From assembly GCA_947623455.1 (NCBI GenBank), contig OX392527.1, positions 52,186,401 through 52,250,400 on the forward strand: a stretch of 64,000 nt of DNA, in the 5' to 3' direction. Source of the stretch: Mimachlamys varia. Lineage: Eukaryota; Mollusca; Bivalvia; Pectinida; Pectinidae. Below are positions 25,476 through 34,990 of this stretch, one piece after another (the stretch's first letter is position 1; the number at the start of each line of letters is the position of its first letter). The notes beneath the pieces are model-generated. The model saw nothing but the letters and a program-made list of their open reading frames with translations, made no database searches and was not told the DNA's origin. A program made the position numbers and the translations under genes.

Positions 25476-26721
25476 CCAGGTCCAGTTTAACTACAGAAGT
25501 ATCGTATCATAATGGCGAATAAAATTGTTTGAAAAGTTTAATGTTTCCTAAGTGTTTGCTGTTTTGTGTTATGAAAGGCTACTTGTAAATGCACATGCCT
25601 AAATGGAATTCCAGAGGGAAAATAGCATTGCTGTTCTCCTCTCTTTTTCTAGTATGTTACTTAAATAAGAAAACCGATCAAGTCGATATTTATGAACAGC
25701 AGTCGAGTTCTACGACAATACAACATGGAAATAAGGATATTACAAAATAAAACTAAACAGCATCAGAAAAACACACACTTCCGTAAGAGAGTGTTGGAGA
25801 AATTTCCGGACTCCGATTTTAATGATCCAATATTTACCAAAGCTGCCTTCTATACACTTTATCGCAAAACACTGGGGCCTCAGTCATGTGGCGAAATGCA
25901 TTCTCAGATTCTGATTGATTTCATATATGTATTAAATTTTGCTTCATTCAACTGTTTGTCATTATGTGGGGTTAACAGAGACCTACATGTAACTATGAAA
26001 ACTTGAGACATATTCATGATCAAAATCAAAACTTTGTTCCCTATATATTTTTGAAATGTTTCATGAATTCATTAAAAATTTACTAGAAATTAAACAAAAT
26101 TTAAAAAGTATATATTGGTATATCTGAACTAAGTTAAAAATATACAAATTTGGAGTTAAATCTTGGGAAGAAAATGAGGCCCTGAACAGCATCTTCAAGT
26201 ATTGGAAAGGCGACTTGTCGAACACCATTGGTCTCTGATGGGTAGTAAACATCGCCATAAAGCAAGCAGGTGCCCTTCTGGTAGCAATTAACACAGACAA
26301 GGAACAAATTTACAGATGCTCTTCAAACTTTGATCCTAATTTAAATTCTTCTTTGTCGAAGGGATGCGGTCGTGATGGTGTAATTGTGGCAGCGCTATGA
26401 CGCTTGTGATGGTGAAAGCGAAGGTCAGACCTCACGCTGGCGCCCAAATTATGAATCAAACTGTTGTTTATGCCTTGCTAATATTGAATTCCGTCTCGGT
26501 TTGTTTCCTTTTCGTATAATAGATTACCATGGAAAGTCGTCTTTGCATGTATTAATTTTCTCATATACGCTGTTGTTCTCTCGAGTTCGAATTCGGTTTA
26601 ATTGAACTAAAAAGCCTTTTCTCTCGTATTTTGAATGGAATATTTTTTCTCAAAGTCAAAAGATTTCGCATCACTTGAGAGCGATATTTTTTTTTTTATC
26701 GTTCATTACGGTTTCCTGTGT
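25476..26721. other. Unassigned DNA with one weak open frame
   Basis: A 104-codon plus-strand frame at 25692-26006 starts at ATG and contains FRKRVLEKFPDSDFNDPIFT. It is charged, with no signal peptide, and matches no family I can name. Splice sites were not evident. A poly-T run lies at 26688-26697. Confidence 0.35.
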
Positions 26722-26723
26722 TC

Positions 26724-26762
26724 CTTTGGTTCCCAGTTCCGTTTAAGGTTAAACGGAACTGG
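26724..26762. repeat. Solo copy of the palindromic 39-bp unit
   Basis: GGTTCCCAGTTCCGTTTAAG followed by GTTAAACGGAACTGGAG is the same hairpin as in the array at 26922. It stands alone 160 bp upstream. Confidence 0.75.
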
Positions 26763-26921
26763 AGTTTGGATGTGAGTTCCGTATAACAGAAATTCATTTA
26801 AGAATGCTTTTCTAAGTCGCATTGTTTGTCTGAAAGGGTCTGGGTTCGATTCCTGTGTTTGGTTTAAGTATGAAATATATGATCATCGCACGTATCTGTT
26901 TTGTTAGATCAACTGTTAAAC

Positions 26922-27205
26922 GTCCCAGTTCCGTTTAAGGTTAAACGGAACTCGGGTCTTGTTCCCAGTTCCGTTTATGTTAAACGGAACTCGGGTCTTG
27001 TTCCCAGTTCCGTTTATGTTAAACGATACTCGGGTCTGGTTCCCAGTTCCGTTTATGTTAAACGGAACTCGGGTCTGGTTCCCAGTTCCGTTTATGTTAA
27101 ACGGAACTCGGGTCTAGTTCCCAGTTCCGTTTATGTTAAACGGAACTCGGGTCTGGTTCCTAGTTCCGTTTATTAAACGGAACACGGAACACGGAACTAG
27201 GAACC
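26922..27205. repeat. Array of perfect hairpins, 39-bp unit, 7 copies
   Basis: CCCAGTT recurs at 26924, 26964, 27003, 27042, 27081, 27120 and 27159 (one 40-bp step, then 39 bp). Each standard unit contains AGTTCCGTTTA-TGT-TAAACGGAACT, an 11-bp perfect stem with a 3-base loop, joined by CGGGTCTGGTTCCC. One unit (about 27022-27030) has GATACT for GGAACT, breaking its stem. The period is 13 codons, so one plus frame reads a 13-residue repeat (VKRNSGLVPSSVY). That frame opens only at TTG and has no ATG, so coding is doubtful. Confidence 0.93.
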
Positions 27206-28651
27206 AACTTCATGCTTCCTGTTCCTTTATCATGTTTTAATTGCGCTTTATACGGTAATTTATTAATAAATCATTTTCCCCATTATATTAATATTGTGAA
27301 ATATCCTAAAGGTGACTACAACATCATGCTCGCAATACATGCCTGATCATAAGTCTGTTATTTTCGCATTAGCATTGATAGAAATTCCTCATATATATGA
27401 TATAAGTATTTCTTACCATTAATATGACATCCGGAATTGACCGTTTCCGTCATAAATACTTATGATATGCCGTCTTTGTATGTTTCCTTGTGCACAACCG
27501 GTGTCTGGGAATATGTTATGAGGCTGAACGAAGAATCAGTTTCAAGCTATACAATGTCCACCTAATGTCTATATAATGTTTACAATTATGTAACATGTAA
27601 TAATCTTGTCGCGCCGGATAATTATATACCGTCTACTTATACGTAAACAACAATTAGAAAACATAGCCCGACATTCTGTTCATTTCGATCTCTTCCTACA
27701 GGTCGACTTAAATACTTTTTTTTCTATTTTGCAACAAATTGCTTCATTATATTATTTTATTTGGTTTGTCTCTGGGTGAAGATAAATAAGATGTGATCAA
27801 GTTTAGGTAAATTTTAAAATACATGTAATAAAAGTAAAACTGTGTTATTTTGAAATTGTATAACTTGAAGAACTCGTTTAATTGAATGTATTGTGTCGGC
27901 AAAAGTCAAAGTTTTTTTTTTTAACTCACTGTTTTCCCCAGGTCCTGCTACCTTTGAAATGACGATATTCACCTGTAGTTCATTTAACCAAGGTAACACT
28001 AGTCCCTGGATAAGATGCAAAAAGAGACATATATGTATCGATTAAGTTATTCCAAAGTGATGTTTATTTCTGGATTATTTATTGATAAATAATTTCATAT
28101 TTTGAACTTTGTGTCAACTCAGCGTAGTTATCGATTGTTCAAGAACACCGGAAATATTTTGACCGTTGCCCGAGTGTTAATAATACACTGGCCGGACTCG
28201 CTAGCGTCAGCAGCCAACAGTCGCCGGTTACCGAACGTATTCATTTACAGCAATTCGCACTTGACCCACTTGACCGACACTCTTGCAAATGTAATAAGCT
28301 AAGAAAGGTTCTCTGCCCGAAGGAGAAATCATCGGCCCGAAATACAACTCAATGGTCTGTTCGTTGTTTCTTTGAACGAACCGTATTTATTGATGGGGTG
28401 TGTATATGGGCTAATAAAGTGATGGACGGGAGCATACATATCGTTACTAACCTTCACATATTTTCACCCGTCTGTTTTGTCAACCGATAACAAATCAAAC
28501 GCGATTCAGACAGAATAAGAGAATAAATACCATCGCCATGGTAATCGAAGTTTCAAAATAGGCTGCGATGGTCTAAAGCAAAGGCCGCTACAAAAATAAG
28601 GGATTATTACGGCAGCGAAAGAAGTGACAGCCGCAACAGTAGAATGATGAT
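27206..28651. other. Unassigned DNA
   Basis: AT-rich to about 28100, then less AT-rich through 28100-28640. A 66-codon frame (28102-28302) and a minus-strand frame (27814-28020) match no known domain. No repeat was identified. Confidence 0.4.
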
Positions 28652-29120
28652 AGTTACGGCCGCTACAGAAAGACATAAAGGGGTTCAGTTGCTACAGATC
28701 AGGTTTACTTTTGACATAAGGTTGGGTTACGGCCGCTACGGATGAGGTTTACTATATACATTAGTGTGGGTTACGGTCGCTATAGATGAGGTTTACTATA
28801 TACATTAGTGTGGGTTACGGTCGCTATAGATGAGGTTTACTATAGACATAAGGGTGGGTTACGGCCGCTACAGATAAGGTTTACTTCAGACATAAGGGTG
28901 GGTTACGGCCGCTACAGATGAGGTTTATTTCCTACATTAGTCTGGGTTACGGCCGCTACAGATGAGGTTTACTATAGACATAAGGGTGGGTTACGGCCGC
29001 TACAGATAAGGTTTACTTCAGACATAAGGGTGGGTTACGGCCGCTACAGATGAGGTTTATTTCCTACATTAGTCTGGGTTACGGCCGCTACAGATGAGGT
29101 TTACTTCCTACATAAGGGTT
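28652..29120. repeat. Minisatellite, 44-bp unit, about 10.5 copies, with 132-bp higher-order period
   Basis: GGTTACGGCCGCTACAGATG recurs at 44-bp steps (28725, 28769, 28813, 28857, 28901, 28945, 28989, 29033, 29077). The first two units are short and diverged. The three-unit block beginning GATGAGGTTTACTATAGACA occurs at 28829 and 28961, exactly 132 bp apart, so recent copies arose by duplication of three units together. Confidence 0.95.
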
Positions 29121-29980
29121 CTTTACGTGCTTGGAGAAGTTGATAGTTTTACAAATATGAACTTAAAAAAGTGATACAATTCTTTTTTCAGAAGATTGAA
29201 AGTACGAGAAAGACAAAAACCCAAATAAGTATTTATTGTTTCCATCGAGTCCAAATTTCGGTTTACATAAAGAGATATTAAATTGAATAAACTGCCTCTT
29301 TAAAATCTCTTTACTTAAATTAAGAATAGAATTATTCAAATACAGATTGCTGTTAAATTAAAAATGTTATGTTTGCACGAGAATGCTGTGGTAATTATCG
29401 GTGACATAAATAAAATAATAATTGTTCCAATGTAGGGCATGAGGGTATACGTTACCGACTCGTACGATATGGTGTACTCGCCTTGGACGCGTGTTTTCTC
29501 CGGGGAGCTAAATGTAATGGTTAATTATTGTATACGGGTTGGTATGCGATAAAAATCATACGATATTGTTATATTTCAGGAAAATATACACACATGACTT
29601 TCTTGGGGGTCTTTTTATTTATAATAGTCTTCATTTGTTAAAGAATGTTGTTTAAAACAATCTAAGGGTCTGTTGGATTTCGAAACCATCAGGTTATTTT
29701 ATAGGCTACTCCAATGCCTTTGGAAAAAGCATAAAATGGGCTACTTTTGCACTATGTACCAGTTCTATGGTCTATCAAGAGCGAGGAAGTTGTACACTCA
29801 AGATTCCTGTAATGACTTTTTACATTTTTTGTACTTCCGGTGTTGGAATATGTTTTGTATTTGTATCCTTTTTATTATGTTTATCTCGCCACCAGCCGTA
29901 GTTTAATGCATGTGGATTGTAATATTTACTTATATTTATATTCCCACTGTACGTTCCTCCACATGGATAATCGTAACAAA
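29121..29980. other. Unassigned AT-rich DNA
   Basis: No gene or repeat was recognised. A 77-codon plus frame at 29673-29906 opens at a non-ATG codon and matches nothing I know. Confidence 0.45.
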
Positions 29981-30006
29981 TTGCGTTCATAGGCCTATGA
30001 ACGCAA
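29981..30006. repeat. 26-bp perfect palindrome
   Basis: The half-site TTGCGTTCATAGG is followed immediately by its exact reverse complement. There is no spacer and no mismatch. It may extrude as a cruciform or bind a dimeric protein; no neighbouring gene suggests a role. Confidence 0.85.
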
Positions 30007-31095
30007 CCGTATCAAATCAATTTGAATGTTCTTCTCTCGCCTTGATTCATACGAGATAGTCGTTTGAAATAACCGTTTTATTTCAATGACTCCGTTTGAT
30101 TGACGACACAGATGATTAAATATTGAAAATAAAGAGGGGAGGGATATCTTTGTTTAAACTTAAATTATTAAAACTCAAGTAGGTAAATATCCTGATTAAA
30201 CGGATTTTTTTTACCGGTATGAACGTAAATCAATTACAAAAAAAATATATTGAAGCTGTGTGATTCAATATTTTAGATAGCATCATTGTTGTAGGCATAC
30301 CTGAAGTTACATGTACGTGAAAGGAAATACTACAACTCCAACTGAAAATTGTACAAAAGACACAAACGGGAATACCCCTTTTATTGGAATTGGAAGGTAT
30401 CTATATTCACAGTGATGAAAAATTTACCCTGGATAAACAAAGCCACGATCCTTGCACTTTTTCTATCAAAGCAAATCTTTTAAATCAATCAAACACGAAA
30501 GCCCGTATGCATTTTTGATTAAAAGTGGCATTAATTGGTTTAAAACAGTAATACACACACAATTGTATGATTGACAACTTCAATTGCGCTAGACGAACTC
30601 CTCCGAGAATACGCCTTATAGCCAAATGCCAGGATCGATTACAGTGTTTGTAAATATGCAATTATATATCTGATTATAAATGACAGGAGAAACCAGCCGT
30701 GGACCTCGCCGGTATTCAATCGGCAAAATTGATATCAGACTTGAATTTTTTTTTTCAATACAACCAAAATATTGTTACGGCTGAGAATGATGCAAGTCAT
30801 TTTATTGCGACATTGGGAAATTGAGGGAGCATATATTGTACAATCATATAATAGACGTTTTACAACCGCTTTGTGGCATTACAGAAAAAACGGGTATTAT
30901 GGTTCCCTATAAATGTTATTACTGTTCAGCGGTATTAAATAAGTGAATCGCGGAGACAATTATGGATGTACTTTATGGAACACAAAAGATATTACTACCA
31001 TGATATAAATTGCTATTATTATTAATGAAAGTCAGTTTTCCTAATAACAGAAGCCATTATGTTATAACAGCAATGATACACCGCCCGTTTTCTGC
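30007..31095. other. Unassigned AT-rich DNA
   Basis: No repeat, gene or RNA was recognised. Confidence 0.45.
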
Positions 31096-31308
31096 ATGTT
31101 ATGCTACATGTACAGTATATTTACGGGTTTGCTTGTTATTAGAGGCGCAGCCACCAAACCGCATTCAGCACTCCGAAATACTTTTAATGAGGCGGGACTC
31201 CCTGGAGAGTTTTGTCATTTTTGTGATAAGCGCTGTGCAGATTTTAGGAGATGGATTGGACGACCGACATCAAAACACGACTGGTGTCCATGTTTTGTTA
31301 AACAGTAA
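31096..31308 (+). CDS. Possible terminal exon or small cysteine-containing protein, unrecognised
   Basis: A 70-codon frame begins at an ATG and ends TAA at 31306-31308, followed 9 bases later by a canonical AATAAA (31317-31322). The segment about 31140-31308 is less AT-rich than its flanks. The C-terminal half is cysteine-rich: GEFCHFCDKRCADF, then HDWCPCFVKQ. Upstream, a run of T/G ending in TTATTAG near 31142 could be a splice acceptor, in which case only the last 55 or so residues are coding. No domain is recognised and no upstream exon was found. It may equally be a chance frame. Confidence 0.25.
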   Translation: MLCYMYSIFTGLLVIRGAATKPHSALRNTFNEAGLPGEFCHFCDKRCADFRRWIGRPTSKHDWCPCFVKQ

Positions 31309-31370
31309 AAAACCCCAATAAAAACAAAAACTAAACAAAACTTACTTCTGTCTTTGTGTGATATAAATGT

Positions 31371-31664
31371 GGACGTTTAGAGTATGCTCATTAGTGTTCG
31401 GATCTGTTGTGATTCAGAGTGATGACTCGTTCTCACTTTCATGACTTGTTGTTTACTTGGATGTGACCAAGATTGACATGGCAGCTGTCGTTGATGAAGC
31501 AGAAGACGCTTACTCTTCCGGAACACCTGGTCGTATTATCTTGTACTTTGACAAGGGTCTCTATGTAAATATTTCCTTTGCTCATATTTTGTCTCTTGTT
31601 TAATCGGTTTTAAGTTCGGATTATGGTTTTGATGCATGGAGCTTCGGTATTCTCTGATCTTTTT
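31371..31664 (+). repeat. Dispersed repeat family A, near full-length copy
   Basis: This is one of the most complete copies. It reads GAGTATGCTCATTAGTGTTC, GAGTGATGACTCGTTCTCA, GTTTACTTGGATGTGACCAA, GACATGGCAGCTGTCGTTGA, TGAAGCAGAAGACGCTTACT, CTTCCGGAACACCTGGTCGT, TCTATGTAAATATTTCC, GCTCATATTTTGTC and GGAGCTTCGGTATTC. The ends are not inverted repeats of each other, so it does not look like a simple TIR element. Confidence 0.85.
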
Positions 31665-31917
31665 ACTGTACACATGTACATGTAGATGAGACAGCAAAAC
31701 CTATCAACGATTTTCTTAATTCGGTATAATTCAGTTTATAGGTAACAAACCACAATAGTATCGAAGATAGATAATTCTAGTGGTGGCTACATGTATCCCG
31801 AGAAGTGTGTAAACGACGAATATAGGGAAAGGTTTAAACAGCAACAACTGTTGAGTAAAACAACACAAGAAAGATACATGTAGATACAGCGACGTACACT
31901 GACGGAATTATAAATAA

Positions 31918-32315
31918 CGACGAATACTTTGACAGACAAATGTACAGACAATTCTCAAAACAACACAAACAACGACGAATACTGGGACAGACAATTGTAC
32001 AGACAATTCTCAAAACAACACCAACAACGACGAATACTGGGACAGACAATTGTACAGACAATTCTCAAACAGCACAAAAAACGACGAATACTGGGACAGA
32101 CAATTGTACAGACAATTCTCAAACAACACAAACAACGACGAATACTGGAACAGACAATTGTACAGACAATTCTCAAAACAACACAATCAACGACGAATAC
32201 TGGGACAGACAATTGTACAGACAATTCTCAAACAACACAAACAACGACGAATACTGGGACAGACAATTATACAGACAATTCTCAAAACAACACCAACAAC
32301 GACAAAAAAAAGCTA
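31918..32315. repeat. Minisatellite, 54/55-bp unit, 7 copies
   Basis: CGACGAATACTGGGACAGAC recurs at 31918, 31973, 32028, 32082, 32136, 32191, 32245 and, partly, 32300. The steps alternate between 55 and 54 bp because the run CTCAAAACAACAC varies by one A. Units lack stop codons, so overlapping frames of 99-143 codons stay open while jumping between reading frames. A protein under selection would not behave this way. Inside each unit GACAGACAATTGTACAGACAATT carries its own short GACAGACAATT/ACAGACAATT duplication. Confidence 0.95.
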
Positions 32316-34132
32316 TATGTGTTTGATAAAAACGATCAAAGATGCATAAGCAACAAATAACTCAAATTTTCCGCACGAAAGCTTATTTTCTTACTGGTAG
32401 TAATCAATTATCTTTAATTTGAAAATGCCCTCTTCCCCCACCCCCCATTCTCAGCACGCAGGTCGCGAGTGCTTCATGCCACTCAGCTATGTAAACTATT
32501 AGAATTTGTTAGTTTCAATGAGCCCGAGACCCCAATGATTATCGTCCGTGAACATTATCGGCGAAACTTAAACTCGTACATGTCAATTGCACACATGTTT
32601 TTCGCGTGAATGACAACCTGGAATTGTAAATAGCATTCCGCCGTCCAGTAACGGTACTTCTATAGGTACAAATGTGGTACCACGGGATCGTAACTACGTA
32701 GGGTGTTGTTACAGAAGCTGAAGCTTGTATTAGTTTAAACTTTATTTTATTTCTTTTTCAATTCAATACAGAGTGAAGAGTAAATACACACATTTTGAAA
32801 TTGGATTTGGAAACAAGTTTTGCAACTTATATTAATCCATCTCCAGAAGCTTGTATTAACTACATAGCAAATGTCTCTTTAATAAAGCAAGGAGACATCA
32901 AAGCAATCGTCAGCTTGCGAAAAAGAACGTATGGATACATCTGATTGCGAGTATGACACCCTCAATCTGTTTTCTATCATATATTAATTAAAGCAAAATT
33001 CAATACTTTACTTATAGATAGCTTCTGCAATCCCTCGCTCTCACCGAGTGAGTATACAATTCGTTACAGTTTGGCTCTACGCCAATTATGTATTCGATTT
33101 AGATGACTGCTTAACTGAATAAGACCCCTTGCAGGCTAACGTCCGGGCAAACAAAAATGATTAATATAAGTTGGATAACTTGTTTCATAATTGCTGTAAA
33201 TAAATAAAGATTATATATAACTGAAAAATCTTCGTCCATCATTTGTCCACACCAACTGCATCAAGACTAAACACATATCTATCATAGGAAAATTCGTGAA
33301 TATTCAAATGACGTGCATGTGGCAACTCGGGTGCGTTGAATGCATGCTACATGTATCATTATTATCATAGCAAAGACGAGAAGGCAACAGGTTCGCAGAT
33401 CTTTAAGACTGATTGATGTGAATATACCTACTAAGTATATGTATATCGATATATTGATTGCTGGAGTATAAAGCAAAGGACATGCACGAGCAAGCTTAAA
33501 TACTTTTGGATGTTGTGTAAAACTGGGTTTACAAGAGTCGATTACTTATTCACGCATTGATTGGTGTAGAGGGATACTTAAGTGACCAATCAAATCTATG
33601 CATACCCCAATCAGTCTACACGCGATTTCCACGTTATGGAGAATTGACCGGGCCCTAGGGTTGGCATATATGTTGGAACTCCCGTAACGCATTTGTCGTT
33701 CCCGTACCATTGTAGTAGGGTATTTGGAACTGTCTTAGGTTTTTAATTGGTTGATTTATTAAAACGTTTCAGCTAATCAACACAAAATGTCAAAGGGTTT
33801 TAAATGGTAGAATGCAAATAAGAAAAATAAATCCATATAAGGATACAGAGAATAGAGGTCAAATTCTACACTAGAAATAAGGGAGAAACAGGACCATGCT
33901 TAAAACGTTGAAAATAAACTAGATCATCCAAAAGATGGAACACATTCATGTTAAATACAAATACATTTTAGTACTCAGCGTTGTACGTTCTGCTTCGAAT
34001 AACAGTTACTATAGCCAAAACAATTTCGAGATCTGAAAAAATGTCAAAAGAAAAACCGTAGAATACCTCTGTACATTACTTCTTCTCTGGTCGAAAACCC
34101 TGATTACATATTTCATTGGTAAAAATAAATAA
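32316..34132. other. Unassigned DNA
   Basis: A tRNA-like fragment (minus strand TAGCTGAGTGGCATGAAGC, near 32470-32490) is too short to call. AGAAGCTTGTATTA appears twice (about 32718 and 32846). No gene was recognised. Confidence 0.4.
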
Positions 34133-34400
34133 AAGAATACCGAAGCGTTAACAAAATCATGATCCAAACTCAAAATCGATTAAACTAGGGGCAAAATATG
34201 AACAAAGGAAATATTTACATGGAGACCATTGGAAAAGTCCAAGAGAATAAGACCAGGTGTTCCGGAAGAGTAAGCGTCTTCTGCTTCATCGACGACATCC
34301 GCCATGTAAATCTTCGTCACATCCAAGTAAACATCAAGTTCTCAAAATGAGAACCGAGTATCATCACAATCAACATCATAATCGAAAAATAAGTAAGCGG
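34133..34400 (-). repeat. Dispersed repeat family A copy
   Basis: The reverse complement of the family A order is clear: GAATACCGAAGCGTTAACA, CCAAACTCAAAATCGATT, AAACTAGGGGCAAAATATGA, ATATTTACATGGAGACCATT, AGAGAATAAGACCAGGTGTT, CCGGAAGAGTAAGCGTCTTC, TGCTTCATCGACGACATCC and GTCACATCCAAGTAAACATC, ending near CAATCAACATCATAATCG. This copy is among the least diverged. Confidence 0.88.
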
Positions 34401-34684
34401 ATATGATACAGAAATAAAAAAGTTTTATCAAACATTGTACAAATACATACTTTGTTTGAGGGCAAGTTGGTAGGAGGGCAAAATCTAAAGACAGACAACC
34501 CATATTGCGAAATTGGTAACGATTCTTTTTTGGCCCGCGAATACGGCAACGATATATCATTTCCCAGGTGAATTGCTTTTAGATGCGAGAGCAGCAAACT
34601 TTTGAATCTTTAAAGTTTGCTTCTTTACTTTCTACAAAAACAGGGAGTCACTGACCGAGTGAGCTACCGACAAAACAGGAAACG

Positions 34685-34990
34685 ATGGTCTTGTCTGCGC
34701 TGTTTTCGTTATCGTCGATGTTGTTGTTTCGAAGGCTATTTTTTTTGTTCAATGTTTTTTCTTTATGTAACAGTGATGTTCGTGCCATTTTCATGAAAGA
34801 TCAGTGTCTGGACAAGGGAGGCTGGAAACTCACGCCGACTCATTATACCTACAATGGACTAATCATAGGCGCCCGGGGACTACTGGTAAAAGGACGAGAT
34901 CGTTATATAAGAGACTATGTACAAAGAGAACCAGTGATTTACAATGTGGACACTAGATCGATATTCCTTCTCTATAGTGGTCTTGATTGA
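34685..34990 (+). CDS. Possible small secreted or membrane-anchored protein, unrecognised
   Basis: A 101-codon frame starts at an ATG in a strong eukaryotic context (A at -3, G at +4) and ends TGA at 34988-34990. Residues 1-27 are strongly hydrophobic and rich in Leu/Phe/Ser (MVLSALFSLSSMLLF..), interrupted by RR; this could be a signal peptide or anchor. The remainder is polar and mixed (DQCLDKGGWKLTPTHYTYNG, later GRDRYIRDYVQREPVIYNV), with better-than-background GC. No domain is recognised, and no splice sites or poly-A signal could be assigned. A chance frame is not excluded. Confidence 0.25.
   Translation: MVLSALFSLSSMLLFRRLFFLFNVFSLCNSDVRAIFMKDQCLDKGGWKLTPTHYTYNGLIIGARGLLVKGRDRYIRDYVQREPVIYNVDTRSIFLLYSGLD

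Noticed and set aside
26835..26860. GGGTTCGATTCC as a tRNA B-box
   Set aside because: No A-box or tRNA-like arms upstream.
26922..27205. Possible CRISPR array (regular palindromic repeats)
   Set aside because: The linkers are nearly identical rather than unique spacers, there are no cas genes, and the setting is eukaryotic.
29450..29530. TTTTCTCCGGGGAGCTAAATG as a third SINE body fragment
   Set aside because: Only a dozen bases resemble the SINE; the flanking blocks are missing.
32462..32500. tRNA-like fragment on the minus strand
   Set aside because: Only a partial A-box-like segment; too short to support.
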